Origin: Halobellus rarus | GTDB taxonomy: Archaea > Halobacteriota > Halobacteria > Halobacteriales > Haloferacaceae | Reading direction: 5' to 3' | NCBI RefSeq assembly: GCF_024494595.1 | Contig: NZ_JANHDI010000012.1 | Coordinates: forward strand, 62,001-126,000 | DNA: 64,000 bases | Shown: in pieces, positions 42,810-50,622 of the stretch | Position numbering within the stretch: the stretch's first letter is position 1 | How the letters are laid out: every line of letters starts with the position of its first letter | Notes under the pieces: model-generated | Databases searched by the model: none | What the model saw: only the letters and a program-made list of their open reading frames with translations | What the model was told of the DNA's origin: nothing | Translations under genes and position numbers: made by a program

Positions 42810-43170
42810 AGAGTGCGTTCGGAGAGCCTCACTCGCGCGGTCGTACGCGGTGGTTCGATCGAGTGAGTACTGGGTTGCATCCGCTTCTATAGCTGTCGCT
42901 CTCGGTCGTTACGGCGTGAGCCGGAATGGCACCAAGTACCCCTACCCGCGTGCCCTCCCGGCTTCCAGTTGTCCGGTTTCAATCGATCTGTCATAAGCTT
43001 TCCCGTGTTCGATCGCGTCTGACAGGGGGGTACACGGTGTCTGACGCTCGAAACCGAGGCATCCGTCCGTTACCGGAAGCAAAGAAAGTCACTTTGCGTC
43101 GGAATCGGGAGGTGAATGCGGCCGCATCTCACGGGTCGTCGAGGCGGGGGTCCACGACGTCAGTCCTGGG
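42810..43170. other. Leader region between folP and mptE
   Basis: No gene is supported in these bases. A plus-strand frame from a GTG near 43037 runs into folP antisense and is discounted. The 5' part is GC-moderate with AT patches (CATAAGCTTTC near 42993) and could contain an mptE promoter; no clear TATA sits at leaderless distance from either ATG. Confidence 0.4.
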
Positions 43171-44439
43171 TCATCCGACGGCCGCGGCGATCGTCCCCAG
43201 CGCGTCCGACAGCGCGTCGCCCCCGTCGTCGTCGACAGCGTCTTCGAGTGCCGAGATCCGCCGAGGCGTCCCGAAGAGGAGAACGCGTCGGCCCGTGGCA
43301 GGTTCGCCCCCGTCGGCCGAGGCGACCGGTTCCGCAGTCGCCCCGTCGGCGACGGCAGTCACGCCGGTCTCTACCGCCGCGGTCGAGAGCGCGCCGACGG
43401 CCGGATCGGAGAGCCCGGACAGTTCGATCACGCGGACGACGGCGTCCCCGGCGACCGCGGCCGACCCCTCGGCACCGATGCGGTCGAGGTGCCGTTCTGC
43501 CTCCCGCGTCGTCGTCACGTCGAGTTCCTCGACCGCGACGTCGCCGGCGTCGCGTCCGCCGCCCGGACCGCGGAGTCGCGAGCGGGCGAACTCGTGGCCG
43601 ATGTACGCGGCGTCCTTGGTCTCTTCGACGTCGTGGGTCCGGATCACGTGCGCGCCCCGTTCGACCGCCATCGACGTCGCCGCCAGCGAGACCGGCAGCG
43701 CCTCCTCGGTCGAGCGGCCGGTGACCTCCCGGAGGAAGTTCTTTCTGTTTATCGAGACCAGGATCGGATACCCCAACCCCCGGAACTCCCGAAGCCGCCG
43801 GAACGTCTCTCTGTCGTCTCCGAGCGTCTTCTCCTCGGACCACCCGCCGAAGGCCGGATCGACGATCGTCTTGTCCGTGAAGCCGTTGAGCGCGAGGGCG
43901 TCGTAGACGTCGTCCGCGTAACCACGGCTCCGCTCCCGTCCGGCGTCGCTACGGGCCGCCCAATCCACGGACTCGACCGCGCCGGGCCGGGTGAGATCCG
44001 GCGGCGAGGCCATCTTCGCGACCGCGACGTCGTGGTCCTCACAGACGCGCGGCATCTCCGGGTCGGCGAATCCACAGATGTCGTTGACCATATCGAACCC
44101 CCGCGAGAGCGCCTCCTCTGCGACCTCGTGGTACCGCGTCTCGATCGAGAAGACGGCGTCACCGGAGACGCTCTCGAGCGTCTCGACCGCCGTGTCGAGT
44201 CGTTCGAGTTCCTCTTCGGCGGAGAGCACATCCAACCGCTTGTTCGCCGATTCCAACCCGACGTCGACGATGTCGGCACCCTGATCGATGAGTTCGCGAT
44301 CGACGTAGCCGGCGGCCTCGCCGGGGTCGTCGAAGACGCTCGGGTCGTAGGGCGACTCCTTCGAGACGTTCAGGACCCCCATAATCCGCGGGGGGTGTTC
44401 GTCGCCGATGTCCAGTCCGGCGGCGTCCACAGTTCGCAT
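43171..44439 (-). CDS. folP: Dihydropteroate synthase with C-terminal extension
   Basis: The enzyme joins dihydropterin pyrophosphate to the aryl amine in archaeal pterin cofactor synthesis. It has 422 residues from the ATG at 44439. The TIM-barrel DHPS core (about 10-280) shows PRIMGVLNVSKESPYDPSV, QGADIVDVGLESANKR, FSIETRYHEVAEEAL, FDMVNDICGFADPEM, VSINRKNFLREVTGRS and VIRTHDVEETKDAA. About 140 residues after the core (from EELDVTTTREAERHLDRIGA) form an extra alpha/beta region of unknown role. Bacterial DHPS is about 280 residues, so this is a fusion or extension. It is upstream of mptE on the same strand. Confidence 0.93.
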   Translation of the reverse strand: MRTVDAAGLDIGDEHPPRIMGVLNVSKESPYDPSVFDDPGEAAGYVDRELIDQGADIVDVGLESANKRLDVLSAEEELERLDTAVETLESVSGDAVFSIETRYHEVAEEALSRGFDMVNDICGFADPEMPRVCEDHDVAVAKMASPPDLTRPGAVESVDWAARSDAGRERSRGYADDVYDALALNGFTDKTIVDPAFGGWSEEKTLGDDRETFRRLREFRGLGYPILVSINRKNFLREVTGRSTEEALPVSLAATSMAVERGAHVIRTHDVEETKDAAYIGHEFARSRLRGPGGGRDAGDVAVEELDVTTTREAERHLDRIGAEGSAAVAGDAVVRVIELSGLSDPAVGALSTAAVETGVTAVADGATAEPVASADGGEPATGRRVLLFGTPRRISALEDAVDDDGGDALSDALGTIAAAVG

Positions 44440-44769
44440 ACTCGATCCAGGGAGGGCGGACACATATACTGACTGGCAGCGAGCGGATGTCGGTGGTTGG
44501 CCTGTCGGGTCGAGGAGCACTCGTATGCGGGCGGCCACGGACGGACCCGACGGGAGTCACGTGAGCGTCAGCGAACGTGACTACGTCGGGAGAGTGAGCA
44601 GAGCGAACGGACCCGACGGGAGTCACGTGAGCCGGGCGGGACCGAAGGTCCCGCTGGAAGCCGGCGCACAGCGCCGGCGACGGAAGCGAGTGGGAAGGCG
44701 TCGGGGAAGTGAGGCCAAAGGCCGAACGGACCCGACGGAACTTTTCCGTCCCGTCGACGAGGGGAGAGT
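44440..44769. repeat. Intergenic region with a 26-bp direct repeat
   Basis: The repeat ACGGACCCGACGGGAGTCAC plus six bases occurs at 44540-44565 and 44607-44632, 67 bp apart. The first 14 bases recur at 44726-44739. GTGAGC and AGCGAAC words, common in haloarchaeal intergenic repeats, lie between. A TATA-like AACTTTTCCG is at 44739-44748, in range for the gene at 44770. No ORF is supported. Confidence 0.8.
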
Positions 44770-45075
44770 ATGCCTGAGCCGAAGGACGCGTTCGAGACGC
44801 TCTACCCGTACCGGCTGTATGAACCCCGAGAGGTTCTCGACCCCGAGATGATGTACACGGTCCCGGAGATCGCGCGCCTGCTCCAGGGATTGGATTCCGA
44901 CGTCGAGCTCGACGCCGACACCGAAGAGCGGGTCGTCGCGTGGACGATCCCCTGGCTGATGGTTCACGCCGACGAACTGGTGATCAACGATCCGGTCGGC
45001 GACGAACCCGGCTACTTCGGGGTCGAAAGCGCGGACGACGAGGCCGAAACGATCCCCGACGACGCGGACGTGTAG
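44770..45075 (+). CDS. Small acidic haloarchaeal protein (DUF5827-like)
   Basis: The 101-residue protein reads FETLYPYRLYEPREVLDPEM, MYTVPEIARLLQGLDSDVEL and VAWTIPWLMVHADELVIN. It is well conserved in appearance and very acidic at its C-terminus (DDEAETIPDDADV). The pattern recalls the haloarchaeal DUF5827 family; the recall is not certain. There is no signal peptide or metal motif. A TATA-like element is at about 44743, 26 nt upstream. The function is unknown. Confidence 0.75.
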   Translation: MPEPKDAFETLYPYRLYEPREVLDPEMMYTVPEIARLLQGLDSDVELDADTEERVVAWTIPWLMVHADELVINDPVGDEPGYFGVESADDEAETIPDDADV

Positions 45076-45116
45076 CGGGCGGAAGCGGAGACGTCGTCGG
45101 GTCCACTACGCCGAGG

Positions 45117-46400
45117 CTACCACTCTGCGAGCTGATTCAACACCGACACGGTCCGGAGGATCGACCCGGCGTCGCCGGGTTCGTACACCAGTTCGTCGGT
45201 CGAGCGCACGTGCGAGAGGACCGACTCCGAGGCGTGTCTCGGTGCCGCCGCGAGTCCGGCGTCGGCGTCGCGGGCCCACTCCATCACCCGGAGGTCGGAC
45301 TTGCTGTCGCCCATCACCAATGCGAAGGGGTCGTCGATGCCCAAGACGTCCAGCGCCGCGTCGACGCCCGTCGGCTTGTCGAGGTCCAACGACCCGATCT
45401 CCGCGGCGTCGGCGTGGTAGTACCCCACGTCGATACGGTCGAACCGCTCTCGGATCGGATCCGGGACGGCGTCAATCCCGCAGTTCGGCGTTTCGCCCTC
45501 GTCGGCGAGGACGTCTGCGATCTCCGGGTCGGCCTCGGCGTAGTACGCCCGCGCCCAGTCCTCGGGTCGGTCGTCCTCCTCGCCGTCGACGCTCCGAACC
45601 TCGATTCCCACGTCGCCGACTCCCTCGACGGTCTCGGCGACGGCGCGGCCGAGCAGATCGATGAGATACACCAGCCCCTCGTCGATGACCTCCGCGGCGG
45701 CGTCGCTGCCGACGTCGAAGTTCGGCTTGAGCGTGACGTTGAACTCGTTGCCCTGGAGGTGCAGCGAGCGTCGGAGCTCCGCCGGCGCGGCGGTGAGCAC
45801 GCGGGAGCGAACCACGGAGAAGACCTCCTGTATCTCCTCGTCGAGCGTCTCGTACAGGAGCCGCTTCGTGTCCGACCCGTGGCCGGGCGTGAACACGCCC
45901 GTTCCCGCTTCGTAGACGATGCTGAACGATCCCGAGTGAACCAGCTCCGTGCCGAGTCCCTGGATCATGAATCCCTTCACGTTCTCGAGGGTCTGTCCCG
46001 TGCAGATTACGATCGGGATGCCCGTCTCGTGCAGTTGCGTCAGCAGGTGGAGCGTCTCCCGCGGGATCTCGTTGTCCGTCTGGCCGGCAGACCGCAGCGT
46101 CTCGTCGACGTCGAGCACGAGCGCGTTCACCGAGCGGTCGTACTTCGAGTGGAGATCGAGGGCGGTGAACGTCTGCTCGCGGGTCGCGCGGGCGGCGACG
46201 TTGGCGAGCGTTTCACCCGCGGCGAACGACTGGGCGATCGTCTGCTTTCGGCCCTCCAGTTCGTCGCTCGCGTCCTCCCAATACTCGAGTGCGACCCGGG
46301 AGTCGACGGGGGGAAAGAGGTCGACGAAGTTCTGGAGATCCCGCAGCGTGTCCGTCTCGTACTCCTCGTAGAGGGAATAGAGGAGGTCGTACCGATCCAT
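45117..46400 (-). CDS. HAD-superfamily phosphatase
   Basis: The 427-residue protein has a helical N-terminal 110 residues (MDRYDLLYSLYEEYETDTLR). A HAD core follows with motif I NALVLDVDETLRSAG (nucleophile Asp-x-Asp), motif II GIPIVICTGQT (Thr), a Lys in KPTGVDAALDVL and motif IV FALVMGDSKSDLRVMEWA. A large cap domain lies between. It resembles Cof/SPP-type phosphatases. The substrate is unknown. It is convergent with the preceding gene and divergent from the DUF5799-like gene. Confidence 0.87.
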   Translation of the reverse strand: MDRYDLLYSLYEEYETDTLRDLQNFVDLFPPVDSRVALEYWEDASDELEGRKQTIAQSFAAGETLANVAARATREQTFTALDLHSKYDRSVNALVLDVDETLRSAGQTDNEIPRETLHLLTQLHETGIPIVICTGQTLENVKGFMIQGLGTELVHSGSFSIVYEAGTGVFTPGHGSDTKRLLYETLDEEIQEVFSVVRSRVLTAAPAELRRSLHLQGNEFNVTLKPNFDVGSDAAAEVIDEGLVYLIDLLGRAVAETVEGVGDVGIEVRSVDGEEDDRPEDWARAYYAEADPEIADVLADEGETPNCGIDAVPDPIRERFDRIDVGYYHADAAEIGSLDLDKPTGVDAALDVLGIDDPFALVMGDSKSDLRVMEWARDADAGLAAAPRHASESVLSHVRSTDELVYEPGDAGSILRTVSVLNQLAEW

Positions 46401-46498
46401 ACGTACTCCCTGATCTCCGTCGATAAAAACGCGTTCCTCGACGAGTGATGCGGGCTCTGAGGGAAACGCTCAAACCGGCGACTGACCTACGTAGGCGT

Positions 46499-46951
46499 AT
46501 GGCAGACTGGACCGACAGCATCGTCGGAGATCGGATGGCTGTCGATCGGGAGTTCACAGACCGGGTCGAGAACTCCGAGTTCTCGAGCCAGGAGTGGGGA
46601 CTCATCATGACCGCGACCGAGTTGGACATCGAGCACGCCGACGACCCCGAGCAGGCGCGGATCGTCGCCGACACCGAGAAGCTCCCGCAGATCATGCCGG
46701 AACTGGACAACATCCAGTCGCAGATGGCACAGATGGGCGGCGCGGGAGGCGATCAGTCCGGCGGATCGTCGGGCGGCGTCGTCGACCAGATCAAGGGCGC
46801 GCTGGGGCTCGGAAACGGAACGAGCGGCGGGTCGGATCGAGAGCGAATCGCCGCGGCCGAACGGTTGACCCAGGAGTACGCCGACGCGCTTCAGTCCCAC
46901 TTGGAGTCGAAGAACAAGTGGGAGCAGGTTCGGATCGCCTACCAGGAGTAG
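46499..46951 (+). CDS. Small haloarchaeal protein (DUF5799-like)
   Basis: The 150-residue protein reads ADWTDSIVGDRMAVDREFTD, SEFSSQEWGLIMTATELDIE, TEKLPQIMPELDNIQSQMAQ and a Gly-rich linker, then a helical tail (TQEYADALQSHLESKNKWEQ). This is characteristic of the haloarchaeal DUF5799 family. The ATG at 46499 is chosen over 46445, since the upstream part lacks conservation and a promoter. The function is not established. Confidence 0.85.
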   Translation: MADWTDSIVGDRMAVDREFTDRVENSEFSSQEWGLIMTATELDIEHADDPEQARIVADTEKLPQIMPELDNIQSQMAQMGGAGGDQSGGSSGGVVDQIKGALGLGNGTSGGSDRERIAAAERLTQEYADALQSHLESKNKWEQVRIAYQE

Positions 46952-47029
46952 CAGCGCGGTTCACCTCGCCTCTCTTCGGAGACACTCACGAAGGGAACGC
47001 TTTCCTCGCGGGCCGTCGTCTATCGAGAT

Positions 47030-48553
47030 ATGAGCGATCACGACGACCACGAGGTCCGCGAATACAACGGAATTCGCCTCGAACGGATCCGCGAGCACGT
47101 CTGGGAGATCCCGCGCGAGGGCGGAATGAACGTCCCCGCACGAGTGCTCGCGAGCGAGGCGCTTCTCGAACAGATCGGCGACGACAAGACCCTCCAGCAA
47201 CTTCGGAACGCGACGCACCTTCCAGGGATCGCAGACCGGGCGATCTGTATGCCCGACGGTCACCAGGGCTACGGGTTCCCCGTCGGCGGCGTGGGCGCGA
47301 CGGACGTCGAGACCGGCTGTATCTCGCCCGGCGCGATCGGCTACGACATCAACTGCGGCGTCAGGATGATGCGGACGAATCTGACGTACGACGACGTCGT
47401 CGGGCACGAGGAGGAACTCGTCGACGCGCTCTTCGCCAACGTTCCGTCCGGCCTCGGCGGCGGCGGAATCGTCGAAGCCGACCGCGGCACGCTCGAAGCG
47501 ATTCTGAACCGCGGGGTCGACTGGGCGCTGGAACACGGCTACGCCGTCGAGGACGACCTCGCTCACTGCGAAGACGAGGGGATGCGTCCCGACGCCGACC
47601 CCGACGCGGTGTCTCAGAAGGCGAAGGACCGCGGAAAGAACCAGATCGGGAGCCTCGGCTCCGGGAACCACTTCCTGGAGGTTCAGCGCGTCACCGACAT
47701 CTTCCGGCCGGAGGTCGCGACGGAGTTCGGGCTCGAAGCCGATCAGATCGTCGTGCTGATCCACTGCGGCTCCCGCGGGCTCGGTCACCAGATCTGCACC
47801 GACTACCTCCGACGGATCGAACAGGAGCACGGCGACCTCCTCGCGGAGCTTCCGGACAAGGAACTGGCAGCCGCTCCAGCAGGCTCCGAGTTGGCCGAGG
47901 AGTACTACGGCGCGATGTGCGCGGCGATCAACTTCGCGTGGGTGAACCGACAGCTGATCATGCACCGGACCCGACGCGTCTTCGAGCGCGTCTTCGACCG
48001 AGAGTGGGAGTCGATGGAGATGGAGTTGCTCTACGACGTCGCACACAACATCGGGAAGAAGGAGGTCCACGAGGTCGGCGTCGACGCCGAGGGGCGACCG
48101 GCCGCACCCGACGACGCGGTGGATCGGACGGAGCGGGAGCTCTACGTCCACCGGAAGGGCGCGACGCGGGCGTTCCCCGCCGGCCGCCCGGAGCTGCCGG
48201 CCGCCTACCGCGACGTGGGACAGCCGATCATCATCCCCGGCAGTATGGGGGCGGGCTCGTACGTCCTCCGCGGCGGCGAGGAGTCGATGGCGGTGTCCTT
48301 CGGCTCGACAGCGCACGGTGCCGGCCGAACGATGAGTCGGACGCAGGCGAAGAACGAGTACTGGGGCGAGACCGTCCAGGAGGAGCTCCGCGATCAGGAG
48401 AAAATATACGTGAAGGCTCAATCCGGCGCGACGGTCGCCGAGGAGGCCCCGGGCGTCTACAAGAGCGTCGACGAGGTGGTCCGCGTCTCCGACGAACTGG
48501 GGATCGGCGACAAGGTCGCCCGGACGTTTCCCGTCTGCAACATCAAGGGGTGA
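47030..48553 (+). CDS. rtcB: RNA-splicing ligase RtcB
   Basis: The enzyme joins RNA 2',3'-cyclic phosphate and 5'-OH ends with GTP and Mn2+, mainly in archaeal tRNA splicing. The 507 residues include MPDGHQGYGFPVGGV, GYDINCGVRMMRTN (metal Cys), GSLGSGNHFLEVQ (metal/GMP His), IHCGSRGLGHQI, VAHNIGKKEVHEV and HRKGATRAFPA with the nucleotidylated-His region PGSMGAGSYVLRG. The final TAHGAGRTMSR is present. It is intact and of standard length, as expected where tRNA introns occur. Confidence 0.97.
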   Translation: MSDHDDHEVREYNGIRLERIREHVWEIPREGGMNVPARVLASEALLEQIGDDKTLQQLRNATHLPGIADRAICMPDGHQGYGFPVGGVGATDVETGCISPGAIGYDINCGVRMMRTNLTYDDVVGHEEELVDALFANVPSGLGGGGIVEADRGTLEAILNRGVDWALEHGYAVEDDLAHCEDEGMRPDADPDAVSQKAKDRGKNQIGSLGSGNHFLEVQRVTDIFRPEVATEFGLEADQIVVLIHCGSRGLGHQICTDYLRRIEQEHGDLLAELPDKELAAAPAGSELAEEYYGAMCAAINFAWVNRQLIMHRTRRVFERVFDREWESMEMELLYDVAHNIGKKEVHEVGVDAEGRPAAPDDAVDRTERELYVHRKGATRAFPAGRPELPAAYRDVGQPIIIPGSMGAGSYVLRGGEESMAVSFGSTAHGAGRTMSRTQAKNEYWGETVQEELRDQEKIYVKAQSGATVAEEAPGVYKSVDEVVRVSDELGIGDKVARTFPVCNIKG

Positions 48554-48769
48554 GCGCGGCTTCGACGGTCCCGGCGAGGCGACGGTGCCGCCGACGACAG
48601 GGGGCGAACAGGCGGCGCATCTGCGAGTCGCCGCGACGGCGCGCCGCACACCCGCCGTGACCGTCGCGGCCCGGTTTCAGATCACGCGGGGTGTGGTCCC
48701 GCCATCGCATACAAAGGCTCGGGTCGCCCGCGGGGTTTTCTACCCGTCCGGCGAGCAAAAATCGGTGCA

Positions 48770-49006
48770 TCAATCCTCGTGTGTACACACCACGAGACGG
48801 TCGTCTTCGCGAGAGACACAGAGCCGGACGACGTCGGCGAGATCGAAGGAGTGGCCTCTGCGCTCGGTGAGCAGAATCCGCGAGAACGGGTCCCCGCAGG
48901 CGGGACATTCGACCTCGTCGCGGTTCTCGTACAGCGTCACGTCCCCGTCGGACCGGAGGAGTTTCATCCGGTGTCGAACGGCGTGTTGATCGAACTGATC
49001 GCCCAT
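48770..49006 (-). CDS. Small zinc-ribbon protein (DUF7385-like)
   Basis: The 78-residue protein reads VRHRMKLLRSDGDVTLYENR, then EVECPACGDPFSRILLTERR, then FDLADVVRLCVSREDDRLVV. One CxxC is visible (CPAC), and a second half may be Cys in RLCVS, so zinc binding is likely. A T-rich stretch on the minus strand at 48759-48763, just after the stop, may terminate it. It lies 78 nt downstream of the zinc-ribbon protein gene at 49085-49798. The family name is from recall only. Confidence 0.78.
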   Translation of the reverse strand: MGDQFDQHAVRHRMKLLRSDGDVTLYENRDEVECPACGDPFSRILLTERRGHSFDLADVVRLCVSREDDRLVVCTHED

Positions 49007-49084
49007 CGACGAACACGTCGGGCGTCGGTCGGCAAAGTGGTTGTCGTCGAGTCGCGGGTCCAGCCGGGCCGGGGTTCCAGATCG

Positions 49085-49798
49085 TTACCCGAGCCGCGAG
49101 AGTCGATCGCGCGCCTGCGAGAGGGCGGCCTCGTCTCCCTCGGTCAGGTACGTGACGAGGTCTCGCGCCGCCCTGACGAGCGCTTCGGATTCCCCGGTCG
49201 GCACGTCCCCGTGCACCGCATCGATGCGTCTGACGTGCGTGTCGATCGTTTCGCGCGCCCGCCCGGCGGCCGGATCGGGGTTGTCGTCGAGCCACGTCCC
49301 GAGGTCCGAACAGAACTCCGAGAGCACCGACGCGTACGCCAGACCTCGTGCGGCGGTCATCGAGTCGGGGACCGACGACGGGGGCGGGCGCTCGCCGTTG
49401 TCGGCGCCGCGGAGCAACTCCAAGACGTACAGACGCGTGGCCTCGTCGGGATCGCGCGTTCGATCGAAGACGTCCACGGCGTGAAGTAGTTCCGCGGCCG
49501 CGAGGACCGTGTCGTCGACCGTCAGGAGGTCCCCGCTGTGCACGAAGCCACGCTGTCGAACGTAGTCCCGAAGCGTCGTTTTCAACTCGTCGGCGACGTC
49601 CCCGATGTCGGCGTCTTCGCCGAGCGCGGCGCGGTGTGCGGAGAGGTCCAGTCCCACGGCGCTGTCGGTGTGTCGCTCCCGGTCACCGACGCCGACGCTC
49701 CGCAGACTCTCGCAATCCGGACAGGAGACGGCTCCCGTCTCGAAGTACGACCACTCCCGCCCGCAGTCCTTGCAACGGCGACGACCACGGATGCGCAT
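49085..49798 (-). CDS. Zinc-ribbon protein with helical C-terminal domain (DUF7117-like)
   Basis: The 237-residue protein starts RIRGRRRCKDCGREWSYFET and GAVSCPDCESLRSVGVGDRE, a CxxC...CxxC zinc ribbon in the first 30 residues. The rest is an all-alpha region of about 190 residues (LKTTLRDYVRQRGFVHSGDL, ETIDTHVRRIDAVHG, LVTYLTEGDEAALSQARDRL). It resembles a haloarchaeal TFIIB-type zinc-ribbon family; the function is unknown. The ATG at 49798 begins with the ribbon and fits the family, and the upstream frame is not used. Confidence 0.78.
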   Translation of the reverse strand: MRIRGRRRCKDCGREWSYFETGAVSCPDCESLRSVGVGDRERHTDSAVGLDLSAHRAALGEDADIGDVADELKTTLRDYVRQRGFVHSGDLLTVDDTVLAAAELLHAVDVFDRTRDPDEATRLYVLELLRGADNGERPPPSSVPDSMTAARGLAYASVLSEFCSDLGTWLDDNPDPAAGRARETIDTHVRRIDAVHGDVPTGESEALVRAARDLVTYLTEGDEAALSQARDRLSRLG

Positions 49799-49881
49799 AC
49801 TCTCATCTATCCACCGAGAGAGAAAAGCGCGTCGCGACGGACGTCCGTCGGAACAGGGCGTCGGAATCTTCGTCGCAGCCG

Positions 49882-49890
49882 ATATATTTA
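49882..49890 (+). promoter_or_regulatory. TATA box of a candidate small RNA
   Basis: ATATATTTA is a strong archaeal TATA match with a purine-rich CCG/GCAGCC stretch just upstream. A start about 26 nt downstream falls near 49912, at the beginning of the first hairpin. No ORF follows closely. Confidence 0.45.
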
Positions 49891-49911
49891 TGTACAGCAG
49901 TCGGTAAGAGG

Positions 49912-50052
49912 CAAGTGACGCTTCGCTTTGGAGGGCCGAAGCGTCAGCGGGGACCAATTCAGGGCGGCAAGCATCCGCGTTTTTCACGCGGCTTGCTTCC
50001 TTTTCGCGTACTGACGAACCCGAGAGTGACACGACGACCCCGAGAGCGTGTC
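49912..50052 (+). ncRNA. Candidate structured small RNA (three hairpins)
   Basis: Three stems lie in order in a 513-nt gene-free region. Hairpin 1 is a perfect 10-bp stem (49916-49925 with 49937-49946) and an 11-nt loop. Hairpin 2 pairs GCAAGC (49967-49972) with GCTTGC (49991-49996), plus an inner CGCG/CGCG stem with a 3-nt asymmetric bulge. Hairpin 3 pairs GACACG (50028-50033) with CGTGTC (50047-50052). A strong TATA box at 49882-49890 precedes them at correct spacing. I do not recognise a known family. The 3' end is unclear and may extend beyond 50100. Confidence 0.4.
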
Positions 50053-50312
50053 CGTCCGTACTGCCGATCGGGCTGAGGCGTCGGCGACGCCAGTTGGCCG
50101 TTTTGCGGGTCTATCAGACGGCCCGACAATCGAGATTCTGTATTTGAATAGACATATTCGCATACTGACTGCGGAGACGTAAGATGATAGATATGTATGT
50201 CGATCCTTCATCGACGGCCTATCGCCGCTCACCGCAGCAACGGGTACTCAAGCCACAACAGAGGTCGACATGTTTATTTTGGAGAACACTAATGTACGAG
50301 TAGAATAAGCAG

Positions 50313-50609
50313 ATGTACGACCTGACAGGATTCCAGCGCGACTTGCTGTACGTGATTGCCGGTCTCGACGAACCGCACGGACTCGCCATCAAAGAGGAAC
50401 TCGAAGAGTACTACGAGAAGGAGATCCACCACGGCCGGCTCTACCCGAACCTGGACACGCTGGTGGAGAAGGGACTCGTCGACAAGGGACAGCGCGACCG
50501 CCGAACGAACTACTACACGCTCACCCGCCGCGGCCGCCGCGAGATCGCCGCGCGGAAGGACTGGGAGAGCACGTACATCAACGTCTCCTTCGACGGCATC
50601 GACGACTGA
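50313..50609 (+). CDS. PadR-family transcription regulator
   Basis: The 98-residue protein is a single PadR winged helix: YDLTGFQRDLLYVIAGLDEP, HGLAIKEELEEYYEKEIHHG, RLYPNLDTLVEKGLVDKGQR and TNYYTLTRRGRREI. There is no long dimerisation helix, as in the short haloarchaeal PadR class. A TATA-like GTTTATTTT (50272-50280) lies upstream. The imperfect palindrome CTAATGTACGAGTAG (50289-50303) covers the expected transcription start and is a plausible autoregulatory operator. It is convergent with the AI-2E-type permease. Confidence 0.92.
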   Translation: MYDLTGFQRDLLYVIAGLDEPHGLAIKEELEEYYEKEIHHGRLYPNLDTLVEKGLVDKGQRDRRTNYYTLTRRGRREIAARKDWESTYINVSFDGIDD

Positions 50610-50622
50610 TCGAGACGGAAAC

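Noticed and set aside
43037-43906. Plus-strand frame antisense to folP starting with a GTG near 43037
   Set aside because: Ser/Arg/Ala-rich shadow of folP with no independent evidence.
44540-44739. Possible CRISPR array
   Set aside because: Only two and a half repeats, unequal spacing and no cas genes nearby.
48554-48769. 75-codon minus-strand frame between rtcB and the DUF7385-like gene
   Set aside because: Arg-rich composition typical of an antisense shadow; no promoter or domain.
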